A program made the translations under genes and the position numbers. Positions 11,505-22,605 of a stretch of 64,000 nt of DNA are shown in pieces. This DNA comes from Opeltia flavorubescens (taxonomy: Eukaryota; Ascomycota; Lecanoromycetes; Teloschistales; Teloschistaceae), in contig KE546966.1 of the NCBI GenBank assembly GCA_000442125.1, positions 1,016,969 to 1,080,968 of the forward strand, written 5' to 3'. The first letter of the stretch is position 1; the number at the start of each line of letters is the position of its first letter. The notes under the pieces were generated by a model. The model ran no database searches and had not been told where the DNA came from. It saw only the letters and a program-made list of their open reading frames with translations.

Positions 11505-12499
11505 TTTCAACGTATTATTGTAGATTGTTGTTGGATCTTTCTTAGGGTCTGTCTTCGGGCTTGTATTGAATTATGATCTAGCTTGCGCTTTGATTCGTGT
11601 CCTGTCTTAGAGGGCATGACAGGCATTCTTATATGCTTGAAGGAATTCTTCAGCATCAGCTGAATTATGGGGTATTGCATGAAATTCAGCGATCAGCTTT
11701 CCTCTTTCGTACCACCTGGTAGTCCTTGCGGCGACATTTCAGACCTCGTGATTGGAATCCTTAAGGCGCAGGCTTTATTTTCATCCCTCAGCTCCTTTGT
11801 CAAGGAGTGTTGCCATTTTCTTCACCAACTCGAGGTTCATTCGATCATGCGATACGTTCCTTCGTAATTCTTCATCCTACATCAGCATTGACATCCTTGC
11901 AAGGCGTCCAGCGGCTCAACAAAACGTGGTAAAGTTGTTGCGTCCTGCGCATCGAATCAGATTATTGTTTGCCTTGTCAATGCCTCGAAAGTATTTCCAT
12001 TTGGGGAGAAGGCTTGGCAGCTGAATGAGGAGGTTGAAACATCAAAATTAAGTTCTTAGGGCTGAAAGCTGTCAGCTGAGTGGCTGAGTATCATCCTTCC
12101 ATCACCAACATCTTTGTTCAAAAATCCACATGGTTCCCATCATATCCTTGCCTGTTCATAAGTGTACGGACTGTGATTGCATATTGGTTTAACTTACCTC
12201 TCTCAAAAAAGTGGAAAATGTAACAACTTAATGCCGAGGAGATTGGAAATTGAAAAAAGGAAAGCATATGCGTGGAATTAAACATGAAGGTAGAATATTT
12301 TACGATGAAAATGGCCGTAACGTCCAGCTGAAGAAGCACGTAAATCTGAAAGAATACTGTAGGAGTCAAAGGATTGTGATTATACTTTGATTACATGAAT
12401 TGCGATAGGAATGGAAAACGCTAGCGCTGCTCGAAGATATGGACAGAACATTCTTGAAAACCGCATGCTCGATACCTCGACATCTAAAAATGACATTTT
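11505..12499. other. Intergenic region, no gene recognised
   Basis: AT-rich spacer between two minus-strand genes. It holds the promoter of the LysM gene and the 3' flank of the GH128 gene. No coding exon or repeat is convincing. Confidence 0.4.
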
Positions 12500-13261
12500 T
12501 CAAGGTGGTGCGATTGGCTGATCCCACTGTAGCTTCTGCATGAGATCCGTAAATGTCCCGTCTTCCCTCATAAGCTGCGCATCCGGGCTCACAAATCCGT
12601 CGGCAAGTTGCCTCATGCATCCAAAGAACCCATACTCAAAGATCCAATCGGTGTTGTCCATGAAGTTTGCCAACTGCACGGTAAAGTTGTACACACTTCC
12701 CGCATTCCGATCAATCGATGCGATTTCAGAAACGATAATGGGCAGAGACGGGTATTTCGAATGCATTTCCTGTAAGTATTGAATGCAAGCATTGCCATCT
12801 GTGCCGTAGTAGTGAAGACCGAGGAAATCCGGTGGAGCGTCGCCAACGCGATTCATAAAGTCCGCGAGCCAATTCTTGCCATTTTCGTCCGAAGAGATGG
12901 AGGGGCCAACGAGCTTCTTCCCCCTTTGTTGCCGCAAGGGGACCATCTGGTTGTGCCAAGCATTTGCAGCAGTTTCGGGAGAAATGTTGTTCTTATCCGG
13001 TTCGTTGAAGAAATGGACGATAGGCTGGTCGCTGTTCCAGACGTTATCCCAGTCTTGGCCGGAGAGCTGTGCTTCAAGGTGCACCATTGGTCGGTACGGT
13101 GCTCGGCCTTGGAGTTCGGGTGGGACCCATGTGTTCCAGTTGCTTACTGAGGAGAGGGGGCCGTTGAAATTGCATTGGTCCATTGCCCATGGTACGCCGG
13201 GGTTTCCTGGTCCGGAGCTGTTGGTCCAGTCCCAGAGGAGACAACGCTTTTTGATGACCAT
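12500..13261 (-). CDS. GH128-family glycoside hydrolase, no signal peptide
   Basis: Intronless 253-aa protein from an ATG at 13261. It matches the fungal glycosyl-hydrolase catalytic core family (GH128, Asl1-like), which cleaves beta-1,3-glucan. The opening KKRCLLWDWTNSS, the VHFFNEPD motif with the acid/base Glu (about residue 87), GLHYYGTDGN and PIIVSEIASI with the second catalytic Glu are all present. The ending FEYGFFGCM...D.NAQL-type block (FVSPDAQLMREDG) is also typical. Most secreted GH128 proteins carry a signal peptide, sometimes with a Ser/Thr-rich stalk. This copy has neither: it starts directly at the barrel, and the upstream sequence offers no signal exon. A TATA-like run (13391-13400) lies about 130 bases upstream. 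Intracellular or non-classical export is inferred. Confidence 0.88.
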   Translation of the reverse strand: MVIKKRCLLWDWTNSSGPGNPGVPWAMDQCNFNGPLSSVSNWNTWVPPELQGRAPYRPMVHLEAQLSGQDWDNVWNSDQPIVHFFNEPDKNNISPETAANAWHNQMVPLRQQRGKKLVGPSISSDENGKNWLADFMNRVGDAPPDFLGLHYYGTDGNACIQYLQEMHSKYPSLPIIVSEIASIDRNAGSVYNFTVQLANFMDNTDWIFEYGFFGCMRQLADGFVSPDAQLMREDGTFTDLMQKLQWDQPIAPP

Positions 13262-14272
13262 CGTCGCAAGAAGTAGAGGGTAGAGAGAAAAACGTATGTT
13301 GAATTGAGTAAGATGATATAATTCGAATTGATCTATCGCAATGGCTTGTAGTTTGAAACGAGACGCTCATCAAATATCGAGCAGGTGAAATATATATATA
13401 CCTTCTCTACACACCACCACCTACGGCCACGAACTCAACATACCTACCACCACATGTGATACTTTACATCCTACGAGCAAGGACTTCATTGCGACACATC
13501 GAAGAGGTTGAATCCAATGGAGGCTGAACAGAGCTGTCCAGTGATCCAAGCATAGCCGCATCCTTTGAGGCATGGAATGAGATATTCTTGGGATACGGAT
13601 AAGGTAGGGCCATCATGAGCGCAAAAGGCCTGATCCTAGGTCACACTTACCTGATGTTTCGATGGACCGGAGAGTTATGTTGTGCTGAAGCGAGCTTACG
13701 CCATTGCAGGAAGATATTGAAGGAAGGACCGACGAGCGAGATTGAAGGGCTCAGGGTACAGCCCTGCAGGGCTGATCCAAATCATTCGATCTTGCCACCC
13801 AGCTTCAAGGATCTCGACCTCGAGCACGCTTCAAACCTAGTATTCGGATTGCGAATGTCAGATCATGTGAGCAAGAGTGATCCCATACATCCTGCCGGCT
13901 AAGGGTGAACTGCTCACAACGTAATAAACGTCGCTTTCCGCAGCAACAACTATCTGTAGTTCCTGACAGCTCGTATTTCGTTGGGATCCCTTGATGCGTG
14001 CATTTGAATGGCCTTGTCACCTCATTCTATGTTTGGTGACAATGCTGATACTGAACGTGACACTTCTGAATATGGTTTCAAGGAGCGCCTCGAAGAGGCT
14101 TGTAGACAGACTATTGAGCCTAAAACACTATATATTGCAAGCTTCTCAGACGTTGGGAACTTTCTCCATTGTACACTAAGTCTCTACTATCTTTGCATCT
14201 CAAGTCTTCCATAATCATCCCTTTCTTTATTCCCTTCTTCCATTCAAGTTCATTTTTCAAAATAAATATATC
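13262..14272. other. Divergent promoter region
   Basis: About 1 kb separates the divergently transcribed GH128 and thaumatin-like genes. TATATATATA at 13391-13400 fits the GH128 promoter on the minus strand. Pyrimidine-rich sequence followed by AAATAAATATATC immediately precedes the ATG at 14273. No coding exon seen. Confidence 0.4.
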
Positions 14273-15630
14273 ATGTCTCATACCATTTTTGTCCAAAATC
14301 TCTCCGGTCATGACCAGGAATTTGAAGTTCACGGTTGGAACAATAACCAAAACATCGTTGTAGGTGCCGGTACAACATGGAACATCAATGCACCTGACGG
14401 CTCATCGGGAGCCATTATCGCCTTGCACGATGGCCACGAGGGCGAGCAGGCCGAAATCACCAAGAATGGCTATGGTGGTATGGTATCCCAGCTCCTACTG
14501 CGAAGTATCATACACTAAGTCTGTGTCTAGGTAACGACTTCTTCGACCTCAGCAACATCGTCGGCGCTGGTGGTAACATGACGGTCCAACAAGTCAACAA
14601 TCCGGCTACCCGCAAGGGCGATCCCCTCTTTATGCAGCACCTGAACGATGCCTGGCACCGTACCGATGACGGCACCAGGCAATCGCTTCAAAACTGCGTT
14701 CACCTCGATTGGAACGGTAATGTATCTCGGATCGACGCCATCAAAGATTTTCCTCAGTTGGAGAACTTCGTTCGTACTTTCGCGGACGGAAAGACGTACA
14801 TCGGTGTTGGAGCATGGGGTGGAAGCCCAGGCAATGCTAACGACAACAATCAGTCCTCGGCCGGGCAGGGAAACACAGATATTCTGGTGGTTTACAACGA
14901 CGGCGATGCTTCACCACCAAGTTAGTTAGATGAAATCCCCTATCTTTTCCATTAGTCAAATGTAATTCAAACAAAACCCATCATGGTAACAATCCTTTCT
15001 CTCCACTTAGATTCTCAATCCGCCCCCAAGATGCATTTCCGAAAGCCCATCCGACGAGACGTCCAGCCCAACGGCCCAGGCATTATTCTGCGCAACCACT
15101 CAAGTCAGCAACAGCAATACGCCTTCTACAACAATTACTGGAACGGCAACGGTACCGCTGGCGCAAACTTCGACCACCCAGACCCCATCGTCACTGTCAA
15201 CAGCAATGACTCCACCTTCGTCTCCCTTCCCGAAAGTTTCAAAGGTCGTGTACAGCGCGGTACCCAGCTTCCAGCAACATGGGTAGAGTTCCAGATCTCC
15301 GCCGACAACGACGGCGCTGCACACGGCGACATAAGTCTCCAGCAAGGCTGCGATGGAGCCGCGACCATCAGCGCAACGGACGGAAGTGGCAGGAGTAATG
15401 GCTTCACGGATGATATTCTTTCCGGGGCGCCAGATGCAGCGTTCCAGAATAAACCCGATGGGACGAGGGCGTTGGCGACGACGATGGGGAATTGGATGAG
15501 CGGACCGAATCAGGCGGCTATTGACTGGGAGAACCAGAGGGTTGGGCAGCAGAGAGCTTATATCGTTGGGGGAAGTGGGACGGATGATGTTGCGAGTTCG
15601 AATAAGTGCTTGGCTGTTGATTTTTATTGA
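14273..15630 (+). CDS. Duplicated thaumatin-like beta protein without signal peptide
   Basis: Three exons (14273-14477, 14531-14920, 15011-15630) join in phase to 404 aa. Donors are GTATGG and GTTAGT, acceptors CTAG and TTAG. I do not recognise a named family with certainty. The N-terminal part reads like a thaumatin-type beta sandwich: TIFVQNLSG, VVGAGTTWNINAPDGSSGA, then GYGGNDFFDLSNIVGAGGNMTV, comparable with the 'DF.D.S...G.N.P' region of thaumatins. The second half repeats the theme (GIILRNHSSQQQQYAFYNNYW...VSLPESFKGRV...WVEFQIS...GDISLQQGCDGAATIS), so the protein is probably an internal duplication. It is acidic, Asn/Gly-rich and Cys-poor, unlike classical thaumatins with their disulphides. 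No signal peptide and no upstream signal exon. Function unknown; carbohydrate binding is a guess. Confidence 0.68.
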
Positions 15631-16314
15631 GACGGTAATTCATTGAAGAAATGTATTTGTTGCTGTGGCGAAGGTAGTCGACCTTGAGTTAAACCAGGTA
15701 GTATTGCGTGAGCCTTGAAGCGAGTATTTTAATGAGTAATGGAGTTGGGAGGCGTCTAAGTATCTTACAGATTGTAGAAGTTCTTCAGCTCTCCTCGTAC
15801 TTCTTCGTTGGAGTAGGGAAATTGGGAAACATCGGGTATCGCAACGTCGAACATCTCCATATATATGATTCGCACGACGCAAATAGGGATTGTTTCTACT
15901 TCTACTTCAATGAATCGTGCATAGCAGCTCCAAAGCAAGCGCAATTGAAACCACTGACAATAGTGCGATCGACCTTTCGGTCTAAAGGCCAGTGCGTAGA
16001 GGCCATCATGGGCTCGATGATTGGCAGATCAGTGGCACTACGGGGTAAAAGATCTTACCCTAGAGAATGTACCGCTTTCACTCCGGACTATGTGACGCAA
16101 TAGCATAGAGATATGCAAAGAAGACACATCTAATGATTAAGAAAGTCTGCGCGTAACAAGTAGCAATATCGTATACCCTGTAAAATCATATCATCCGTCA
16201 AAGAGCGTCGAAAGATCCACCCACTGCACGAAAAGACTAGATCCTCGAAACGTTGGCTCGTAGTCCTCATCATATCCCACTCTACTCTCTCATACCTTCC
16301 GATAAACGCTCGAA
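15631..16314. other. Intergenic region between convergent genes
   Basis: This stretch lies between the 3' end of the thaumatin-like gene (+) and the 3' end of the membrane protein gene (-). No gene or repeat recognised. Confidence 0.4.
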
Positions 16315-18570
16315 TCAAGATATATGGGGAAAATAAGCTGACCAAGACGGAGTATCATAGACCCCGGCTGGCATATGTGAAAGTTGCATGAAGCATTTAA
16401 CGACAAGGTAGGCTCTTGCAAGTCCGTAAGCAACTAAGACCAAGAAAGCAATCAACAGATGTATATAGGTTAACATGGTGTAACGACGACCTTGACCTCG
16501 GTAATAATGGAAGGTGGGCCTTGACTCCTTTACAGCAAACCCAAGATTGTAGAGCAGCGGGTTGGAATCTATGATGCTTCGCAAGCCTGAAAGCCTCCAG
16601 GTCCGGTCTAAGAGGAACATGAGTGGAATTCCCACCATGACTATGCACGCAGAAAGACGCCATAAAAGTCGTTCCACGGGCGATTTGAAATGGGCGAACC
16701 ACGCTAAAGCGTGAAGTCCTCCGTACACGAGTGCTGCGATGCCGAAACCGAGGGCTACCGGAAGGGAACCGAGGTCTCGAGTACCAGGCCGGTTTCCGGC
16801 ATACCGAACGAACAGGTCGTCGCTCAAGTGCAGATAATTTTTATTCTGCGCTCGGAATTGCTTCTCGGACTGGAGGGCACGCCAGGCCATCTTCCACCGC
16901 TTTGTTGATCGATCTGTAAACTTAAGGGTGAATCCTTCGAGAGGTAGACGAAAGTCGCTGTCATCGTACATGCTCTTCTTTACCTCCGCGGCACTTTTCA
17001 GTGTGAACCCAGTCTCTGATGATGTTTGCCCCAGCGAGAGTGTACTTATTACACGACCTCTATCTAAATTTAAAAGGGCCTGTGGCGATACTGGTCGTGA
17101 GGCCTCTAACCAAAGCTGTCCGTAAAGCTGAATATCACCCAGAACATCAATGTCGTCTGTGATAGCTATAGAATTAGCCTCACGTTGAGAGAAGTTGATA
17201 TACCGTCGCTGCATATCCTGCCAGTGCAAGCAAATTAGCACGCCAGAACATGTATAAACGCGTTGTAGATGCTACTAGGGAACATGCTCAGGGCATCATG
17301 ATTAAATGGTAAAATGGGAGGAATCATTGATACGGATTGCAGGATACGTCCATTTCGAGTATCTATTACGAAGGAAATCGACCGAGCTCGACTCCCGGCC
17401 AGCAGGGAATGCACTCACCGTAGAGAATTTTCGAAATTCGGGGTTATTTTCTAGATATGGTAGCGATGGCAGTAGATCCGAATCCGCATGACATATCCAG
17501 CTCAGAGCAAAAGCATCCATGAGACCTTGATCCCGTATGATCGTTGGACAATCGACTTCAAAAACGGCTTCTCCGACCAGAGAAGGTAAATCAGCACTGC
17601 ACATATGCAATGGCCGAACGTGTTGAGCTCCAGCAAGCTGATAGGGATACGCTGTGCGACTGCCGTTGATCTTAGGCGTTGCATCTTTCATTACCGTTTG
17701 GGTTTCGAGAGTGTTCGTTGTACTTACGACGTGATACACAGGTAGCAATAAACCACAGCGCCTGTATGCAGACAAGAGCTTTTGCAAGGCCATTCGCTTT
17801 ACTCTTTGCATTGATCTCTTCTTCGGTAAGATTTGGTATCTCCTCTCCTCTTGCTTTGAGGAAGAATAGGAAGCGATGGAAACTAGCTTTAGTGATGAAC
17901 CACGTCCCAATTGACCAAGAGGGAACGAATTTCTCAGACTCTAGGTCATTATCTGGAAGATAACAGCTAGCCCACCCATCGCTACATAGAAACCATGGAC
18001 CACAGTCCACGGACGGCCACTGCCAGTCAAGTGAGGGTTTTGTGCTTCGAGAGTCGGTTGCTGGATGCGATTAGTTGCACCTCAATACTCAGGTCTCATT
18101 GTCGATATGTCGACATACCCGAGTAGGGCCTTCCTTTTGCATTCCCGCCATTCGAACCCCTTTTACGAATACTCTTTTCGAGCGACTCAACCACTTTGTA
18201 TACCACGGTATAGGGCTCGGTAATGAACGGGATTCATTAACGGTCCGCATAATGGTAAGAGCCTCTTGCCTTTGGTACCTGTTCTAATTCAGACTGTCTG
18301 TCCAAAGCTATTAGAGACTGACGAGTACCAGGCAGTATAAGCGACCATTTCCGGGGCAAGAAGAGCTAGAAAGAGCCATCCGACCTTTTTCAATATGGGT
18401 TTCAGATATTGTCCCGGTGGAGGGACATTGAGGTGTACTGCCGTCCAAATACAAAGCAGCAAGGTAATGATACAAGTGCTCAGGATATCAAATGTTCCAC
18501 GCGTAGCACAGTCGGATTTCCACCGAACAATCTCACTACTATTGCCAAAAAGAATAGAGCTCATATTCAT
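16315..18570 (-). CDS. Fungal multi-pass membrane protein, reading frame apparently broken twice
   Basis: Conserved blocks of a widespread uncharacterised fungal membrane protein family occur in order on the minus strand: CATRGTFDILSTCIITLLLCIWTAVHLNVP (18510-18420), RPWTVVHGFYVAMGG (about 18010-17970), NLTEEEINAKSKANGLAKALVCIQALWF (about 17830-17750), RIPISLLELNTFGHCICAVLIYLLW (about 17660-17580), then a last exon 17217-16315 with several membrane segments. Clean introns include GTAAGT..GGCAG after VSR and GTGAGT..TGGCAG before 17217. Two junctions do not work. Around 17970 the frame changes between MGG and ASCYLPDN. At a run of five T (minus strand, plus 17560-17564) the frame changes between WSEKPF and EVDCPTII. 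Either the gene is decaying or the draft assembly has two single-base errors. The start at 18570 is tentative. Function unknown. Confidence 0.6.
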
Positions 18571-19160
18571 AAGCACCAGCAGGTACGCTGGAAGAAACAA
18601 TTTGGTGGCTCAGTGGTCAGGGGTTACCGAATCCAAAACAGGTTCATCAGACATTATAAGAGAATCGCAATATCATGTTTGCGAAGGGAATGAACATAAA
18701 GAGAGCTCGATCTGCGACAAGGCTGCAGAGTTCAGTTTGCATCGCCCTCGGCTGTAGCTTGCCCAATAGCGACCGATTTCAACCCATTCTGACAAACATC
18801 ATTCGTAGTACAACAACAGGAATATCAACTCTGAACACAATATAGTATTAATCATCGCTCTAGTATCGGAAAAAATATCACCAACGGAAACCGACCACCT
18901 TAAAATCCCACGTGACTTACGCGTCGCAGCGCGTGGCTGCCAAGCTTGCCAAGTGATTGGATATGACATAATTCATCTAAATCATGCACATCCATGCGTC
19001 ACTGCCTTGGTTTTTTTGGTTAGACACAAGAATCCTAATTTCGATACGACGAATCGTGCCTCTTTTTTTTGCATCTGCTTGCATTGCTGTTACACTGCCA
19101 GCGTTCGAAGTCTTGCTTGATACTCCATCAAGTAATTGGCCGTGACAACAATACACAGGC
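18571..19160. other. Divergent promoter region
   Basis: Separates the minus-strand membrane protein gene and the plus-strand cation transporter gene. A CACGTG box lies at 18909-18914 and a GCGCGTGG cluster follows at about 18929. No coding exon seen. Confidence 0.35.
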
Positions 19161-20753
19161 ATGGCTCGAAAACGGCCCCAGGCATTCCAAAATGGGTCGC
19201 ACAAGTCCAATGGCCATTCCAATTCTCGACCTGACGATTTGGAGAATGCCATAAGCTCCACCCGCAAGCCAAATCGTTTTCGAGATGTCGCACGTGTTGC
19301 CATGACCAACGAATATCACGCAGAACTCAAGCGCAAGCTTACTGATGATGTACAGAGGGGGAGTCTGGAGCACTACCGCAAATCGGCCGAAGAAATCAAA
19401 GACATTGAAAAGAAAAATATTCGCAGCTTCTACGAGACCCAGAATGAGCGGCTGAATGACTGGTTGGAAGTTGACATGGTGGTCATGGTATGGTACGCTC
19501 CGCCTGCGGGTTATATAGGGTTCAGTGTTGACGATGCGGTTTGCATAGTCCATTGCGGATGATGTTCTTGACAGTATGAATCCTCAAGATCTCGACGGCG
19601 ATGGTATTCCAGAAAGACGAGGGGCGTTGGCCGATTCTGGGGAGCGAGTACATGAGATGCTACCGGATGATGAGAAAGAAAAGCGACAAAAGGCTGAGCG
19701 CCATGCAAAATGGGCCATCAACGTAAGCCCCTTTGACACTCTAAGACCATCTTTCGACCATGATAACTCTGACCGCTATAGGTCAATGTCATTGCCAATA
19801 TACTCCTACTTGCCGCCAAAGGTGGAGCCGTCATGTTCTCGTCTTCACTTTCCTTGATCGCCTCACTAGTCGACTCTGCCCTCGATCTTCTCTGTACCGT
19901 CATCATATACACCACAAACAAACTCGTCGGATGGAGAATCAAGCGCTTACGAAGGAAATTCCCAGTCGGCAGAAGACGGCTCGAGCCATTAGGAATACTA
20001 GTTTTCTCAATAATCATGATCATCTCCTTTCTACAAATACTGCAAGAGTCCGTCAAGAAACTTCTTCCTGGCGGACCCAAGAAAGCAGCGGAACTACCAA
20101 TTACAGCAATCGGAGCCCTTGTGGCAACTGTTGTGGTTAAGGGTATCATCTGGTTTGGCTGCATTCGGGTCAAGACTACACAGGTTCAAGCTTTAGCTCA
20201 AGGTATAATACTCAAGCCCGATGTCCCGGCTTCACTGATTAACTTCGCAAAGACTGCAAAACCGATGTTGTTTTCAACACATTTTCGCTACTATTCCCTC
20301 TGATCGGGCATCGAGCCAACATCTGGTGGCTCGATCCACTTGGCGCTGCGGTATTATCCCTCTTCATCATCTACGATTGGACATCAACACTTTTCGAAAA
20401 CGTAATCAGGCTGTCCGGCTCAGCTGTCGACGATCGGCTGCTCCAAAAGATCACGTTTCTTGCATGGAGGTTCGCTCCCATTGTCAAATCCTATAAATGC
20501 ATCACGGCCTATCACGCTGGTGATGGTGTTTGGGTGGAAATAGATATAATGCTTGATCCGAAGACCTCGCTAGACCATGCGCACGACATTGCTGAAACGT
20601 TACAGTACTGTTGCGAAGGTATCCACTCCTCCAGAATCCTCGACATCTCTACAACGCTGACAATTGGCAGGGTTGACTGAAGTTGACCGAGCGTTTGTCA
20701 CGATGGATTACACCGAGCAAGGGCCTAGCGGCCATGCGGAGCAAGGAGGTTGA
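19161..20753 (+). CDS. Cation diffusion facilitator (CDF) metal transporter
   Basis: Five exons (19161-19487, 19549-19722, 19782-20202, 20253-20618, 20671-20753) join in phase to 456 aa. The N-terminal 170 residues are soluble and include a Mn-type CDF lead (LEVDMVVMSIADDVLDSMNP). The membrane part begins NVIANILLLAAKGGAVMFSSSLSLIASLVDSALDLL. The helix-2 metal site here is D...D (SLVDSALD), and helix 5 has KTDVVFNTFSLLFPLIG, as in manganese/iron-type rather than zinc-type (H...D) members. A C-terminal ferredoxin-like CDF domain follows (VKSYKCITAYHAGDGVWVEIDIML...LDHAHDIAETLQ). These proteins export or compartmentalise divalent metal by proton exchange, usually at vacuole, Golgi or mitochondrial membranes. 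Metal assignment is inferred from the motif. Confidence 0.9.
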
Positions 20754-21336
20754 CTTTGGTAGGAGCCGAAAGTGTACAGGCTATGAAGACGTTTTTTCTT
20801 CTTCAATGTAAAGCATCCTATTGTCATGCTGTCTCTTAGGTATGTAGGAGTCCGTGCCATCGTCTTTTCCGAGCATTTTGGTGTTTGCGGTTGACAGCAA
20901 TGTCCTGGCAATGATACATCCTGAAGGCTCTAAAAGTCCCTAGTTCGATACATCGTTTTCGTTCAGAATTATGTTATACCATCTCTAGCGTCGACTGCAA
21001 TCGTAATCCAATACTTCGGTGACTTTTCTGTGGACCGCACCATCATTTTTTTGCCATCTCACTTTGGAGCGTTAATCTGAGGCTTCCAGAATGACTAAGA
21101 TCCCAAGTTGATGCTACCAAGGTTCATTTCTGTCGTTTCCTGTGGATCTGCAGGTCACGAAATACTTGGACGCGAAAAGGGTTTACACATCATGACGCGA
21201 TGATGATGTCACTCTGCAATCGATAGCTACTCTATTTTCTCAGACCTCTACAACGTCCCAAAAAATCGTACCACTAAAAGATAAGAAAAATCCCCAGAAA
21301 ACCGACCTGCCACATACAAAGAACCCCACAACCAAA
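20754..21336. other. Intergenic region, no gene recognised
   Basis: Contains the 3' flank of the CDF gene and the promoter of the short gene at 21337. A compact ATCATGACGCGATGATGATG stretch at 21189-21208 is the only notable sequence. Confidence 0.35.
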
Positions 21337-21777
21337 ATGCCTCGCTCAATGGCCCCTCCTCCCTCGGCCGAATTCTCCATCACCCTCACAACACCCTTCT
21401 CCAGCACCTCCCCTCCCACAAAAAAACTCGAAATCATCGGCTCCCCCAACCGGCCCGCGACGATAAAACAAACCGAACATGTCGGCGCCAACGCCCAAAC
21501 CTTGATCGTGAAAGAAGGCTCCATCCAGCCCGACGACGTCAATGAACTCATGTCCCTTATTGAACCCCTCAGTGGACTCCCCTCGGATCCGGAAAAAGAT
21601 GCTTATGGGTTTGATAAGAGGATGATGGTTTCGGGACTGGGGGAGGTGCAGTGGGGGAACGGGGAGGAAGGGGCGGAGGGGGTGGAGGTTACGGGGGAGA
21701 ATCGGGAGGTTTTTGAGGGGGTGGTGGATAGTTTGGAGGCGTTGGCGAGGATGAAGGCGAAGGATAGGACGTCGTGA
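21337..21777 (+). CDS. Hypothetical protein
   Basis: Intronless 146-aa frame starting MPRSMAPPPSAEFSITLT and ending in a charged helical segment (ENREVFEGVVDSLEALARMKAKDR). It has strong third-position GC/CT bias and clear codon structure, unlike its flanks. No signal peptide or membrane segment. I do not recognise the family. The central GFDKRMMVSGLGEVQWGNG is the most distinctive motif. It is preceded by an A-rich leader (ACAAAGAACCCCACAACCAAA) typical of a fungal 5' UTR. Confidence 0.5.
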   Translation: MPRSMAPPPSAEFSITLTTPFSSTSPPTKKLEIIGSPNRPATIKQTEHVGANAQTLIVKEGSIQPDDVNELMSLIEPLSGLPSDPEKDAYGFDKRMMVSGLGEVQWGNGEEGAEGVEVTGENREVFEGVVDSLEALARMKAKDRTS

Positions 21778-21978
21778 TTGGGAGGAGCGAACGGGGGAGG
21801 GCGAGAGCTTGTGACAGTGAAGGCAGTGAATAGAAATGGTTGACAGAAAAAGTTCGATATGTCGATATGAGCCATGCATGCCTGCAGAGTCATCGAATTT
21901 GCATATAGCAGCAATCTTCATGGGTCCCAAGACGAAATCCACGACTTTCCAATTGACTCTTAACGAATAGCCGCCTCG

Positions 21979-21986
21979 ATATAAAT
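21979..21986 (+). promoter_or_regulatory. TATA-like box of orphan paralogue 1
   Basis: ATATAAAT lies about 130 bases upstream of the ATG at 22111 and is followed by a CT-rich tract. A matching ATATAAAT with a CT-rich tract lies about 110 bases upstream of the paralogue at 23139. Confidence 0.45.
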
Positions 21987-22110
21987 CTCTTTCCTTTCTT
22001 GCTCTTCTAGATCCTGTTTCATTCTGTATCAGTGTTGGTAGCACGAACCTATTGTCCGAAAGAACATCCTGGCCCTTGTGTCGCAGGATATACGTTGATA
22101 TTACACGACG

Positions 22111-22605
22111 ATGTCGAACTATTGCTGGAACACTGCTGAGGGCGCAGTACACACCTTTACGTCAGAAAACCCCAACGGCATCAAAATCCCCGCCGTTGTT
22201 CCACCTCCAGGCCTGGACAGAGAGGCTATCCTGGAGAAGGATTGGATATGGAGGACCAGCGCAGTATTCCCCAACAAATATGCAGTGAATGTCGATGAAG
22301 ATTATCACCTCGATGACCACATCCGAAAGACCGTAAACAAAGAATGGGACGACGGGGTGTACGGCGACAACGAAAAGGATCTGATAGCGCTTGCCCGCAA
22401 AGTTGGGCAGACGGTGCAGCGCATGTTAGACCTATACTCGGAGATGCCAGAGTGGCCCGATTTTTATGGCGATAATGAACAGGCGCCTCTAGGGTTGGAG
22501 TATGAGAAGAGGTATAGGCGGAGGTTTGTGGCGATGTATGGGACTAAGTACAAGCAGTTGGCTATCAAGGAGCTGGAGGAACATATTTTGAAGTCGGAGC
22601 GTTGA
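22111..22605 (+). CDS. Orphan protein, tandem paralogue 1
   Basis: Intronless 164-aa protein, acidic and Tyr/Trp-rich, no signal peptide. It shares order and spacing of blocks with the next gene (23139-23627): an early pro-rich segment (IPAVVPPPGLD versus MPVPSNLD), LDDHIRKTVNKEWDDGVYGDNEKD versus LGEYIRKMVIRAWQDGKLGNKNSKD, a middle acidic turn, YEKRYRRRFVAMYGTKYKQLAIKELEEHI versus YERSFRRWYMDTYKEDHKQLAQTQLKQWL. The two genes are therefore an old tandem duplication. I know no described domain that fits. It is probably a small helical cytosolic protein. Each copy has its own TATA-like box and CT-rich leader, so they are separate transcription units. Confidence 0.72.
   Translation: MSNYCWNTAEGAVHTFTSENPNGIKIPAVVPPPGLDREAILEKDWIWRTSAVFPNKYAVNVDEDYHLDDHIRKTVNKEWDDGVYGDNEKDLIALARKVGQTVQRMLDLYSEMPEWPDFYGDNEQAPLGLEYEKRYRRRFVAMYGTKYKQLAIKELEEHILKSER

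Noticed and set aside
10725-15630. A classic secreted-enzyme gene cluster
   Set aside because: None of the three proteins has a signal peptide, so ordinary secretion is not supported; I keep only the weaker 'signal-less trio' observation.
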